Positions 28,975-38,310 of a stretch of DNA of 64,000 nt are shown here, one piece after another. Source of the DNA: Methylotenera sp. (GTDB taxonomy: Bacteria; Pseudomonadota; Gammaproteobacteria; Burkholderiales; Methylophilaceae); assembly GCA_013141495.1 (NCBI GenBank), contig JABFQV010000008.1:186001-250000 (forward strand), read 5' to 3'. The stretch's first letter is position 1, and every line of letters starts with the position of its first letter. The notes under the pieces were generated by a model. It had not been told where the DNA came from and searched no databases. It saw only the letters and a program-made list of their open reading frames with translations. Position numbers and translations under genes: made by a program.

Positions 28975-29049
28975 AGGGTCGTTTTCAGCAAGCGATCAAT
29001 ATACGCTAGCGTTGCAATTTGCACGTTAAAAATTAAGCGCTAATAGAAA

Positions 29050-29718
29050 TCATTCATCTGTTAACGCGTCTTGCACTATATTAGATGCCGGATTTTCATT
29101 GTCAATCCAGTAATAATAAAACTCGCGTATTACATATAAAAATAGTTGCTTGTTTTCATCCATGGCAAACAAAGGCGCAGTTAAATCTACCGCAGTACGA
29201 TAGACCCGAGCGTCTGTAGTTGGCGCACCTTTTAACTGTAGCAGTAATATTTTTGCTAAATTAACGCGTGTTTCCAGCAGTAGTTTGGCTGCACCTTTAT
29301 TTTTAAGCGCCTGTGAATACGCCATTAGATGCCTGGTTTCTGTAACGTCGAATTTTTCTGTTTTTAATCGGCTGGTCAGTGCTTTTAATGTGGTTTGTAA
29401 CGGTTTCCACTCAAGCGGCTGTACATCAAAGCCACCTTGCAGGCTAAAGGCGGCGATGGCTTTAATGTCGTGCATCCAGAATGGATAAAATTCACGCGCG
29501 GTGTTGAGGCTTTCATGCCAAAGGTCGGGCGCTGTTTTTTTAATTAAAGTATCTATCGCCTGGCTGTAAGATGACCGATCGGTAAGTTTTCCTGCAAGTA
29601 ATGGGGCCAGTTGGTCTAGAAATAATGAGCGTTTATACAACATGCCAGCTTTAGCCCCTTTGTTTTGCAGGAGTTTAAAGTAGGCGCTGATAGCTTCTTT
29701 TTCGCGTGAGGTATTCAT
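29050..29718 (-). CDS. hypothetical protein coupled to trhO
   Basis: 222 residues, apparently cytosolic and largely helical, with no signal peptide or membrane helix. Notable segments are FYPFWMHDIKAIAAF (about 78-92) and FYYYWIDNENPA near the C-terminus. I recognise no family. Its ATG follows the trhO stop directly (TAAATG), so the two are translationally coupled, and a role linked to TrhO or simple co-expression is possible. The MITE-like element lies just beyond its 3' end. Confidence 0.7.
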   Translation of the reverse strand: MNTSREKEAISAYFKLLQNKGAKAGMLYKRSLFLDQLAPLLAGKLTDRSSYSQAIDTLIKKTAPDLWHESLNTAREFYPFWMHDIKAIAAFSLQGGFDVQPLEWKPLQTTLKALTSRLKTEKFDVTETRHLMAYSQALKNKGAAKLLLETRVNLAKILLLQLKGAPTTDARVYRTAVDLTAPLFAMDENKQLFLYVIREFYYYWIDNENPASNIVQDALTDE

Positions 29719-30648
29719 TTACTTTTGTTTTTCACCGATGTGCGTTGCACCACGTTGTTTAGCTAGGGTGACTTGTTTTTGGCGCTCAATCAAACTGGCA
29801 CGTTTTTCTGCTGACAACTTATCATAGCAGTAGGGGCAAGATACGCCGGCAGTATATTGCTCACTTTGCATTTCAGCAGGTGAGAGTGGATGACGACAGG
29901 CGTAGCATTGATCAAACTCGCCTACTTCTAAATTGTGCTTAACTGCGACACGCTGATCAAATACAAAGCATTCTCCCTGCCACAGGCTTTGCGCTTCGGG
30001 CACGGTTTCAAGATATTTCAAAATACCGCCTTGCAAGTGAAAAACCTCTTCAAAACCTTGATCCATCATGTAAGAAGAGGCTTTTTCGCAACGTATGCCG
30101 CCAGTACAAAACATGGCGACTTTTTTATGTTTAGATGGATCAAAGTGCTTCGCCACGTATTGGGGAAACTCACGAAATGTCGTTGTTTTGGGGTCAACTG
30201 CACCTTTGAACGTGCCGATATCCACTTCGTAATCATTGCGAGTATCAATCAAAATGACGTCTGGGTCTGAGATGAGCGCATTCCAGTCTTCAGGCTTTAC
30301 ATAAGTGCCTACTTTTTTGGTTGGGCTTACGCCTGGAACGCCTAGCGTGACAATTTCTTTTTTAAGTTTTACCTTCATGCGGTAAAACGGATGCTCGTTG
30401 GCAAATGATTCTTTATGTTCCAAGTCGGCAAATTTATTGGCAAACAGTGAGTCGGTGCGTAAAAAATTTAAAACGCGATGTATATCGTCGGTCAAGCCGG
30501 CGATGGTGCCGTTAATACCCTCTTCAGCCAGTAACAGCGTGCCTTTGATGTGATTGCGTTGGCATGCATCAAGAATGGGTGCCTGTAGCGCTTGATAATT
30601 AGGCAGGCTGACAAACTTATATAAGGCGGCGGTTAGGTACTTAGACAT
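29719..30648 (-). CDS. trhO: tRNA uridine(34) hydroxylase TrhO (rhodanese-domain, YceA)
   Basis: 309 residues. The N-terminal acylphosphatase-like part contains [16 protein letters not shown]. The central rhodanese domain has [17 protein letters not shown] and the active-site loop [15 protein letters not shown]. The C-terminal cysteine-rich region (CYACRHPL and CPYCYDK) probably binds metal. TrhO adds the 5-hydroxy group to U34 of tRNAs on the way to 5-carboxymethoxyuridine. Confidence 0.93.
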   Translation of the reverse strand: MSKYLTAALYKFVSLPNYQALQAPILDACQRNHIKGTLLLAEEGINGTIAGLTDDIHRVLNFLRTDSLFANKFADLEHKESFANEHPFYRMKVKLKKEIVTLGVPGVSPTKKVGTYVKPEDWNALISDPDVILIDTRNDYEVDIGTFKGAVDPKTTTFREFPQYVAKHFDPSKHKKVAMFCTGGIRCEKASSYMMDQGFEEVFHLQGGILKYLETVPEAQSLWQGECFVFDQRVAVKHNLEVGEFDQCYACRHPLSPAEMQSEQYTAGVSCPYCYDKLSAEKRASLIERQKQVTLAKQRGATHIGEKQK

Positions 30649-30836
30649 AGCAGTTACATTTAAATTGTAATGCGCTATTCTAGCAGATGGCCTTTGATTC
30701 CGCGTGTATTGTGGGGAATACCTGCGGGCAGTTTTATCCTCACAATGTGATTAAGAAATGTGTTTAGCAATGGGGCTATAATGAGACGAGTATTTTTAGA
30801 ACGTAGTCTTGATTGAGATGGTCAATTCAGTTGAAA

Positions 30837-32066
30837 ATGGATGACGGGAAAATAAAAAAGATGGATCAAATACAAGAAACAGATCAACTGCAAAAACTAA
30901 AAAGTGTGACACCGCTATTTATTTTGATGTTGCTGGCTGCATTGATGAGCCTAGTTTCACTGCCCGCGACAGCGGCTTCGCCATGGTTGATAGCGACCCC
31001 GGATGAGACGGCATACGCAGGCGCGCCCATTATGCTGGAAGTCGTTAGGCCTGTAGCGCAAGAAGGTTGGCCAAGAACGCTCAAACTGAGAATGGTTCGT
31101 AATGGTCGGGCGCACGAAGTCGAGATTACCGCCATCGAAACAATATCGCCAGAAGATACACGTCGAACTTATCGCGGGTTATTACCTGCCAACCTATCAG
31201 GTTTGGTCAGGGTTGATTTAGCCGAGGCAGAATCGAACCGTCTGGTATTGGTAGTCAGCACGCCTGATCCGATTGAGCGGATGCAAGCGCCAGGGGTAGC
31301 GGACACTGCCTCTACCAAAGCGTCAAGCGGCATTGACAACACATTTTTTAGTGCAGATGAGCCCGCATTGGCTGCTAATGAGCCCATGTATTTCGTGCTT
31401 GGTGATCGTGGCGGCCTTAATGCTCGCTTCCAGTTCAGTTTTAAGTATCGGATTTTTGATCCGGATAGTTACCCTGTCGCTTGGTTTTCACCGCTTTCTG
31501 GTTTAAATTTCGCCTATACGCAGACTTCAATCTGGGACCTGGGTGCGGATTCTGCGCCATTTCGCGATACGAGTTATCGCCCCAGCTTTTTTTGGCAAGG
31601 GGCAACTTTTGGTAAGGGCTTAATGCCAGATTTGCTACGTGCTGGTTATGAGCATGAGTCGAACGGTAAAGATAACGAAAGTTCGCGTAGCCTCAATATG
31701 CTGTTCGTACAGCCGATATGGCGCACTGAGTTTTCAGATGGTCGTGCGTTAGTCTTTTCGCCCAAGCTAGTTAACTACATAGATAAGGTGGGTAACTCAG
31801 ATATACAGCGCTACCGAGGTTACGTTGATTGGAATTTACGTTATGGCCGTGACGACAGCTGGCTATTGGCAACGCAGTTGCGCCATGGTACCGGTGGCTA
31901 TGCAAGCGCTCAGCTTGATCTTTCCTACCCGCTCCGCAAACCGCTTTTCGCAAGCACCGGTGGCTTTGTGCATCTTCAGTTATTCAGGGGCTACGGTGAA
32001 AGTTTGCTCGACTACAATACTGGGCAAGACACACAAATTAGATTAGGTTTCTCAATTGTTCGCTGA
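30837..32066 (+). CDS. pldA: outer membrane phospholipase A
   Basis: About 409 residues. The signal peptide ends near LPATAA. A beta-rich N-terminal extension (about 45-175) precedes the OMPLA barrel. The active site His-Ser pair is in GYEHESNGKDNESSRSLN, and SFKYRIFDPDSY and WRTEFSDGRALVFSPKLVNY are barrel segments. OMPLA hydrolyses misplaced phospholipids of the outer leaflet and works as a calcium-dependent dimer. The start is uncertain: TTG 30813, ATG 30837 and ATG 30861 are all in frame, and none has a strong ribosome site. Confidence 0.88.
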   Translation: MDDGKIKKMDQIQETDQLQKLKSVTPLFILMLLAALMSLVSLPATAASPWLIATPDETAYAGAPIMLEVVRPVAQEGWPRTLKLRMVRNGRAHEVEITAIETISPEDTRRTYRGLLPANLSGLVRVDLAEAESNRLVLVVSTPDPIERMQAPGVADTASTKASSGIDNTFFSADEPALAANEPMYFVLGDRGGLNARFQFSFKYRIFDPDSYPVAWFSPLSGLNFAYTQTSIWDLGADSAPFRDTSYRPSFFWQGATFGKGLMPDLLRAGYEHESNGKDNESSRSLNMLFVQPIWRTEFSDGRALVFSPKLVNYIDKVGNSDIQRYRGYVDWNLRYGRDDSWLLATQLRHGTGGYASAQLDLSYPLRKPLFASTGGFVHLQLFRGYGESLLDYNTGQDTQIRLGFSIVR

Positions 32067-32176
32067 GTAAGGTGACTGGAACGCGCATCAGGCGGTAACC
32101 TTAACCCTCGTTTAAATTAGTATGCACAGTCTTAGCGTTCTTTATTCTATCAAGATAAATTTTTAAGCCAATGACG

Positions 32177-32992
32177 CTAGCCCTTTGTTGCCAAAATCAA
32201 CACTTCACCATTGCCTTTATAGGCAGCATCACCCACAAAGCGTTGCACGCGTTGGGTATTGAGTGCGCTAAATCGGGTGTTGTATTGGGTAAGTGATTTA
32301 AACAATAAACTTAAAAACGGTAAGGTATGTGAGCCGCAGTCTTGGATAGTTGCGTGCAGTTTTGGCAGTTGTGTAAGTAAAAGCGTGCCGCGGTGCATAT
32401 TGAATGCAGTATAAGCGCCTAAGTTGCCCAAAACGCCGATGGTGCCGGCAATCATACGGCTACCACAATAATCACCGACATTGCCTTCAATTAAAATCAA
32501 GCCACGGCGCATTTGGTCACCTACACGGTCGCCAGCATTGCCTTTTACAATCACTGTGCCGCCGCGCATGCCTTTACGCAAACCTTCTGAACCTGCGCCT
32601 AAAAAGTCGCTAGTGTTGCCGTCTATACGAAGCAAACCACTGACCATATTGCATGCGGCAAATGCCTCAGTATTACCTTGGCAGTGAATTTCACCATTTT
32701 TCAAATTAAAACCAAGATAGGCGCCTGCATTGCCTGCAACGGTGATTTTGCCTGATGTCATATTTGCCCCGATATAATCAAGCTTATCGGAAGCATTTTT
32801 GAAAACAATGTGTTGAGCGTCGCTGCCAGTGATTTCAAATAACTCGCCTACGCTTACTAAGCTGTTGCCATAACTAAGTTGTATATCAGCAATTTCTGCA
32901 ACAGATTTGCTAGCTAAAAGATTAGGCGTTAGCCCACTACAGTTGATGGCGTATGCAGGCGTTTGTTTTAAGGTGAGGGTGAGCGCGTTCAT
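32177..32992 (-). CDS. fhcC: formyltransferase/hydrolase complex subunit C (FhcC)
   Basis: 271 residues made of repeated beta-helix turns (GNAGAYLGFNLKNGEIHCQGN, GNTSDFLGAGSEGLRKGMRGG, GNVGDYCGSRMIAGTIGVLGN), like FwdC/FmdC and the C-terminal domain of glutamate synthase. In methylotrophic bacteria the Fhc complex turns formyl-tetrahydromethanopterin into formate via methylofuran; FhcC is a structural subunit. Its ATG overlaps the fhcD stop by 4 bases. Confidence 0.95.
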   Translation of the reverse strand: MNALTLTLKQTPAYAINCSGLTPNLLASKSVAEIADIQLSYGNSLVSVGELFEITGSDAQHIVFKNASDKLDYIGANMTSGKITVAGNAGAYLGFNLKNGEIHCQGNTEAFAACNMVSGLLRIDGNTSDFLGAGSEGLRKGMRGGTVIVKGNAGDRVGDQMRRGLILIEGNVGDYCGSRMIAGTIGVLGNLGAYTAFNMHRGTLLLTQLPKLHATIQDCGSHTLPFLSLLFKSLTQYNTRFSALNTQRVQRFVGDAAYKGNGEVLILATKG

Positions 32993-33897
32993 GATTTGTT
33001 GCCATTCAAAATATCGTGCAATTTGAAAAGATGTGGGCCAAGCTTGCCACCATAGTTACCTGCTGAGATGCGTTTGACGCCACTGTTGGCACCTAGGTTG
33101 CAAATGGCCTCAATGCCTACTTTCATTGAAAGGGCAACATCATCAAACGTTAAGCCATCAATCACAATCTCCATCACGCTTTCAATTTCAGGTGAGAGCT
33201 CAGTATTGGTCGCCCCTTTTAACGTCGGGCAAAATGCGTCGTTGGTTGAAGCAAACATGGTTTTATATTTGCTACCAACTTTAGAGCCTGAGCGTACTAC
33301 GCCGCCAGGGAAAGGCATAATAACGTTAGGCACTTGTTTCATGGCCTCAATTGCCGTTTCAGCCGCAGCCAATGCGGCAGGTTGCGAGGTTGCTAAAATT
33401 AAAAAGTTACCACCGCCAATGGCGCGCACCATGCCTGTGGTTTCTTCTGTTAAAAACTCACCATCCATGACAGGAATGCGCCAATAGCGTCTGCCATCTA
33501 TGAGTTTAGAGGTTTGAAAGCCATCGCCAAAATAGCGCAAGTTTTTACCAAGGTTGATTTTATCTTCGCCATCTATGCCTGAAAATGCAGCGGCAGTGGG
33601 GCAGGTGAGTATGCATTGACCCATACGCGTTTCGAGTTGTTGCATGAGCACTTTGCTACCCATGGCAAACATTAAAATGCTGACACCTGGCCTACCATCG
33701 GGCGTTTCCTCTGTAGATAATTCTCGCTCTATGCCAGCTTCAACCCCGCAACCGATCACTGAGGTAGCAAAACCAGTCATGGCGTTAGCCGCGTGATAAG
33801 CCCATTTTAAATTCTGCGCGGTAATAATCACCCGTGTGCCGCGCATGTTGAATGCCTCAGCAAAGGTGTCGTCTATTTGAATGCCGTTAATTAACAT
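32989..33897 (-). CDS. fhcD: formylmethanofuran:tetrahydromethanopterin formyltransferase (FhcD/Ftr)
   Basis: 302 residues, full length for Ftr. Hallmarks are INGIQIDDTFAEAFNMRG, EETPDGRPGVSIL, GQCILTCPTAAAF, PFPGGVVRSGSKVGSKY, STNDAFCPTL and SAGNYGGKLG. It moves the formyl group from formyl-H4MPT to methylofuran, in the oxidative direction in methylotrophs. It follows the PPOX gene by 31 bases and overlaps fhcC by 4. Confidence 0.97.
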   Translation of the reverse strand: MLINGIQIDDTFAEAFNMRGTRVIITAQNLKWAYHAANAMTGFATSVIGCGVEAGIERELSTEETPDGRPGVSILMFAMGSKVLMQQLETRMGQCILTCPTAAAFSGIDGEDKINLGKNLRYFGDGFQTSKLIDGRRYWRIPVMDGEFLTEETTGMVRAIGGGNFLILATSQPAALAAAETAIEAMKQVPNVIMPFPGGVVRSGSKVGSKYKTMFASTNDAFCPTLKGATNTELSPEIESVMEIVIDGLTFDDVALSMKVGIEAICNLGANSGVKRISAGNYGGKLGPHLFKLHDILNGNKS

Positions 33898-33928
33898 GTG
33901 TATTTTTCAATAGTTAGGGGTCAAAAAG

Positions 33929-34588
33929 TTAAGCAGTTTCATCGCCAGATTGAATCTTACCAACCCATTCTTCAATAGGGATAATCCCTACTTCTTGCGC
34001 TTTTTTTGCATCAGCTTCTAATAATATATCTTGCACTAAATCAACCTGCTTCCACCCGGCTAATGGTGTTTCACAATGTTCGCGTGGTACATAGCGAGAA
34101 TCACGTACTTTTTCATATTTTGGAATATAACGTGGGCAGTTTTGCCAAAATTCAGATAGCTTTACCGTTACAACAAAGTCAGCTTCTTTGTAGTGTGCCA
34201 TTAAAGCAGGGTCTTTTGAAATGGTTGCCGTGCCTTGCACGCGTAGCCGATTAGGCGTTAAAAATGAAATGAATAACAAGCCAACATTGGGATTAGTGCT
34301 GATATTACCCATAGAGAAAAACATGCCGTTACCATCGTAACTGGGAAATATCAAGGTTGACGCATCTAGCACTTTTACAAAGCCAGCATCGCCACCCTTA
34401 TATGACACAGTCGGGCGACCTTGATGGTCAATGGATGACAAAAAGAACATCTCGGTACTTTGAATAAAACCTTTAGCCCCGTCATCAAACTCGGTGCGAC
34501 AGACTAAATCTTCTACGCGGTCGGCCATGCCTCTGGTGCCAAAATCATCCTGAAGCTTGCGATGCTGCTCGCCATATAATCTACTCAT
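33929..34588 (-). CDS. pyridoxamine 5'-phosphate oxidase-fold flavoprotein in the fhc operon
   Basis: 219 residues. The PPOX split-barrel fold is suggested by QSTEMFFLSSIDHQGRPTVSYKGG, GNISTNPNVGLLFISF and RLRVQGTATI, a flavin-binding pattern. It is not PdxH (the C-terminal RLHDR motif is absent). It lies between fhcA and fhcD with gaps of 14 and 31 bases, so it is co-transcribed. A redox or cofactor-related role in the methanopterin pathway is inferred from position only. Confidence 0.85.
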   Translation of the reverse strand: MSRLYGEQHRKLQDDFGTRGMADRVEDLVCRTEFDDGAKGFIQSTEMFFLSSIDHQGRPTVSYKGGDAGFVKVLDASTLIFPSYDGNGMFFSMGNISTNPNVGLLFISFLTPNRLRVQGTATISKDPALMAHYKEADFVVTVKLSEFWQNCPRYIPKYEKVRDSRYVPREHCETPLAGWKQVDLVQDILLEADAKKAQEVGIIPIEEWVGKIQSGDETA

Positions 34589-34602
34589 CAGTAACTCCTT
34601 AT

Positions 34603-36294
34603 TTAGAGCGACGCTTGCTTGTTGTCATGCACAACGATGCTGCCGCGACCATCATGGCTAATTTCATCATTGCTCATTTTAAAGTTATCTAATTGCATCG
34701 TTTGATATTTATCGAAGTAATCTTTGAGATCTTTTTCTACACCAATATCAAAAGCAGGTTTAGCGGTATGCGTTGCACCCCATACTACTTTAGTAACGAC
34801 GCCATCTCTGACTACTAGCTCGCCATTTTTGAATACATAATCAGGCTTGGCAAACATGGCTTCACGGTCGGGTTGATCTGTATAAACGGTAATGTCCGCT
34901 GAGGCGCCGACACCAAGGTGTCCGCGGTCGTTCAAGCCAATCAGTTTACTTGCGCCAGCGCGAGTCATAATCGCGATTTCATACAAGCTGTATTCACGGC
35001 TTAAGCTAGCAAGATTGCTCATGGCTTGTGCGTCTAGGTTGAGCTTAGCAAAGGTTTCGTTTCTGAAGGCTTTATCCATCAGTAAGCGGATTAAATGCGG
35101 GTAGCTGGTAAACGGCGCACCGTTGGGGTGATCAGTAGTTAAAAATATACGCCATGGGTCTTCAGCTGAGAGAAATATTTCCAAGCCGATTGCCCACTGT
35201 AAGGCATTAACATAGTTTTGGTCGCGATACTTAAATGGCATTACACCACAGCCTGCATCGCATTCGATATCCATGATCACCGACTTTTTCGGGTTGGCGT
35301 GCTTGGCGTTTAAATGCTGCATCATTGAGTCACCCGAGGCGGTGACGGTTTGACCAAATAAAATCTGCCCGACATCGGCGGTGATGTGTTTATTTTTATT
35401 CAGCGCCTCAGAAATTTGCGCGGCTGCTGATGAGAATTTCTTATCGCCTTCCGTGCCGTAACTGTGAAATTGAATGTGCGTCAGGTGCATCGGCAAACCA
35501 TCGCTCGCGCCCATAGTGTTGAGGGTGGTTTCAAAATTGCCTGCTGCACCTAGGTTATTGCAATGTACATGCAGTGGTTTTGCAATGCCCAGTTCATGCA
35601 CAGCACGGCTTAAGCTTTGTAAAATCTCACGTGGACTCACTTGGTAGTGGCTATTGTTTTCGTCTAGATTCAGTCTGCGTTGATTGAATTTAAACGCGTT
35701 GATGCCGCCAGGATTAACGACTTTAATACCGATGGCTTGCGTGGCATGTAATATCCATGCCACGTAATCATTGATGGCTTTTTGGTCTTTTTTGGCGGCT
35801 AGCATACGCAAAAAGTAATCATCATTGCCGAGCATGGCGTAGCCGCCTTTATCTATCATCGGCGTGTCACCCATCTCCAAGTGCGCTTGGCGCGCATTCA
35901 CCGGTGAAATGGCTGGCTCAAATGCTGCGGTGTAGCCCATTTCGATGTACCTAAAACCAGTATCAGTAGCACTAGGTACCGCATGATGGCTACAATGCGG
36001 TGTGCAAATATGCGCTTCCGGCTCAGTTAGGAGCTTAGTTTCTTGCGCCTGTTTTTGTTGCAGCTCAGGCAGCATCATGCGGGCAATGTTCATCTTGCCG
36101 CCACCAATATGGCTATGCATATCGATGGCACCTGCCATGACCACTTTGCCGCTTAAATCAAACGTCTGGCTGATTTTTGAAGGGTCTAAAGGTTTAGGGA
36201 TAATGCGCCCCTGATAAATGTATATATCTTCAATCACACCATCTTTTTTGTGCGCAGGGTCGTAAATTTTGCCATTTTTCAGCAAAGTAATCAT
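34603..36294 (-). CDS. fhcA: formyltransferase/hydrolase complex subunit A (FhcA)
   Basis: 563 residues of the amidohydrolase superfamily, related to FwdA/FmdA. The metal-binding GAIDMHSHIGGGKMNIARM is near residue 55, and further ligands appear in LHVHCNNLG and in LTTDHPNGAPF. It hydrolyses formyl-methylofuran to formate, releasing the C1 unit for oxidation or biosynthesis. It overlaps fhcB by 4 bases. Confidence 0.96.
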   Translation of the reverse strand: MITLLKNGKIYDPAHKKDGVIEDIYIYQGRIIPKPLDPSKISQTFDLSGKVVMAGAIDMHSHIGGGKMNIARMMLPELQQKQAQETKLLTEPEAHICTPHCSHHAVPSATDTGFRYIEMGYTAAFEPAISPVNARQAHLEMGDTPMIDKGGYAMLGNDDYFLRMLAAKKDQKAINDYVAWILHATQAIGIKVVNPGGINAFKFNQRRLNLDENNSHYQVSPREILQSLSRAVHELGIAKPLHVHCNNLGAAGNFETTLNTMGASDGLPMHLTHIQFHSYGTEGDKKFSSAAAQISEALNKNKHITADVGQILFGQTVTASGDSMMQHLNAKHANPKKSVIMDIECDAGCGVMPFKYRDQNYVNALQWAIGLEIFLSAEDPWRIFLTTDHPNGAPFTSYPHLIRLLMDKAFRNETFAKLNLDAQAMSNLASLSREYSLYEIAIMTRAGASKLIGLNDRGHLGVGASADITVYTDQPDREAMFAKPDYVFKNGELVVRDGVVTKVVWGATHTAKPAFDIGVEKDLKDYFDKYQTMQLDNFKMSNDEISHDGRGSIVVHDNKQASL

Positions 36295-37556
36295 AAAGAG
36301 GCCTCAATTTTGCTGATGACATCACTCAGGCTGGGCAGGTGATTATCGCGTAATTTTTTCAATGGTAAAGTAATGGAGCTATCTACTCGAAACATCAAGC
36401 CAGCATGATCAACGCCTGGAATACCAACGGGAATGAATACGTCAGGTTGATGTTCCAGTTGAGTATTGGGGTGTCCAATGACAATAGTGGGCGTTTTAAT
36501 ATCCGGTGGCGAATGGGGGTTAAAAGTACTCACCCATAGCAGTGCGTCACAAAGATCTAATTGTTTTTTGGTTGAAAAATGGTAAGTGTCGTATTCAGGT
36601 TTTCCATTAACCAAGCGGCTTCTGGTTGGGTAGCCACTGAGCCAAGTACTGGTGTTGTTAATTGAAGTGTCACCGTCGCCTGAGTTAAGCGGAAAGCCTG
36701 CGGCACGTGAGTTTTCGTTTAACGTGTTAATCAATTGCACAATGCTTTGGACTGTTAGCTCAGCATGGGTGAACTTTAAACTAGCCGCTGACCAAACCAC
36801 CACTGCATATTGAGCAGATTTTAACTTGTCGGCTACTGCTTGCAAGGTTGAAATAGCAACACCTGCAACAGTGTCTGCTTTGATTTTTTTGTGATGCAAT
36901 AGTGCGTTTAACGCGTTTACGATTTCTGGGATACTGGCAGTATCCGCTGGAATGACCGTTGGTGACGTGCCGTTGGGTGCAATGCCTGCCTGGGTATTTT
37001 CGGCAGGTACGCTTAAGTAAATAATTTCTGGCGTGGGTTTATTAAACAGACTGTCGGTATTCCACACCAGCTTTTCAAAAAATCGCGGGTGGCTAGTCAC
37101 AATGTCAGTGCCAATAGCCAAAATAACATCAGCACGATTTTTTATTTCAGCTAACGTGGTGGTGAGCCAACCACTATTTTGCATGGTTAATGTGTTGCGA
37201 ACAGTTGATTCACTATGCATGTGGTCAAGTGTGGCATTGGATTTTTCAGCTAGACGCATTAAGCTGCGCATGCCTTGCACTTCGGTACCTAATCCTGCGA
37301 ATAGCGGTTGCTTACTTTTACGTAAAATATCGGCAGCGGCGCTAATCGCTGTATTTAAATCGCAAGGCTTACCAAATAGGCTAGCCGATGCTGAAATATC
37401 TGTTTGAAAAGATTGCTCAAAAAAAGTAATACTTTTAGCACAGCCATTTTTTACAGATTCAGCGCCTGTAGCGTTTAAGATTAAATCATCGCAAAGCAGG
37501 CCACAAGCAGGGCAGGTTGCGGAGGTCGGTTCATTAGAGCTGGTGTAATTTTTCAT
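36291..37556 (-). CDS. fhcB: formyltransferase/hydrolase complex subunit B (FhcB)
   Basis: 421 residues, homologous to the molybdopterin-type FwdB/FmdB. The N-terminus keeps four cysteines in an iron-sulfur-like pattern (C15, C18, C22 and C39, in CPACGLLCDD and NGCAKS). Bacterial FhcB has lost the redox role of the archaeal dehydrogenase and is considered structural. It is the first gene of the fhc operon, divergent from ndk across 138 bases that must hold both promoters. Confidence 0.94.
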   Translation of the reverse strand: MKNYTSSNEPTSATCPACGLLCDDLILNATGAESVKNGCAKSITFFEQSFQTDISASASLFGKPCDLNTAISAAADILRKSKQPLFAGLGTEVQGMRSLMRLAEKSNATLDHMHSESTVRNTLTMQNSGWLTTTLAEIKNRADVILAIGTDIVTSHPRFFEKLVWNTDSLFNKPTPEIIYLSVPAENTQAGIAPNGTSPTVIPADTASIPEIVNALNALLHHKKIKADTVAGVAISTLQAVADKLKSAQYAVVVWSAASLKFTHAELTVQSIVQLINTLNENSRAAGFPLNSGDGDTSINNTSTWLSGYPTRSRLVNGKPEYDTYHFSTKKQLDLCDALLWVSTFNPHSPPDIKTPTIVIGHPNTQLEHQPDVFIPVGIPGVDHAGLMFRVDSSITLPLKKLRDNHLPSLSDVISKIEASL

Positions 37557-37694
37557 ATCGATGCCAATTTTGTCACAGTTTTAATGATTCTAAACTGGTT
37601 TGATGCTTAACATATCATAAAAAGTTGATTTATTTTAAGTGCTAAAAATGGTATTTTATCGTTCTTTTCAATATGTTAATTTAATGGAGTTGTT

Positions 37695-38102
37695 ATGGCT
37701 GTTCAACGCACGCTTTCTATCATCAAACCTGATGCAGTGGCAAAAAATGTAATTGGTAAAATCTACACCCGTTTTGAAAACGCTGGTTTAAAAATTGTTG
37801 AAGCTAAAATGGCACAATTAACACAAGCTGAGGCTGAAGGCTTTTATGCTGTTCACGCTGCGCGTCCGTTCTTTGCTGACTTAGTAAAGTTCATGATCTC
37901 AGGCCCGGTGATGATTCAAGCGCTTGAAGGCGAAAATGCAGTACAGGTAAACCGTGATTTGATGGGCGCTACTAACCCTAAAGAAGCGGCTGCTGGCACT
38001 ATCCGCGCTGACTTTGCTGAAAGCATTGATGCAAACGCAGTGCATGGTTCTGATTCTGCTGAGAATGCGGCAATTGAAATCGCTTACTTCTTCGGCAAAT
38101 AA
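37695..38102 (+). CDS. ndk: nucleoside diphosphate kinase
   Basis: 135 residues (typically about 140). The start [18 protein letters not shown] and the phosphorylated histidine in NAVHGSDS (His about 117) are diagnostic. It balances nucleoside triphosphates using ATP. GGAG precedes the ATG. It heads the group that continues with rlmN, although 208 bases with two hairpins separate them. Confidence 0.97.
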   Translation: MAVQRTLSIIKPDAVAKNVIGKIYTRFENAGLKIVEAKMAQLTQAEAEGFYAVHAARPFFADLVKFMISGPVMIQALEGENAVQVNRDLMGATNPKEAAAGTIRADFAESIDANAVHGSDSAENAAIEIAYFFGK

Positions 38103-38141
38103 TTTAATAATTAAACTTTTGTTGTCATGCGGTGTTGCTCA

Positions 38142-38191
38142 CAAAAAATTATTCCTAGCATATACAACATATGCGGCGTCTTAATTTTTTG
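38142..38191. terminator. inverted repeat after ndk
   Basis: CAAAAAATTA (38142-38151) and TAATTTTTTG (38182-38191) pair perfectly around a 30-base loop. Positioned 40 bases after the ndk stop and containing a T-run in the right arm, it may terminate ndk transcription. The large loop makes it imperfect. Confidence 0.4.
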
Positions 38192-38217
38192 TTCGCGCCT
38201 TGCCTGACTTATCGCAT

Positions 38218-38245
38218 AAATCTTGCAGCTTTAGCTGCTTAGATT
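38218..38245. other. hairpin upstream of rlmN
   Basis: AAATCT-GCAGCT, a TT loop, then AGCTGC-AGATTT form a nearly perfect 12-bp stem with small bulges. There is no T-run after it, so it is less likely a terminator and may be an RNA structure in the rlmN leader. Confidence 0.4.
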
Positions 38246-38310
38246 TGTGGTGATGCCCTTAACGGGTAAAAAGTTGACATTATTACTTAAATAAATAGGT
38301 AACAACAATT

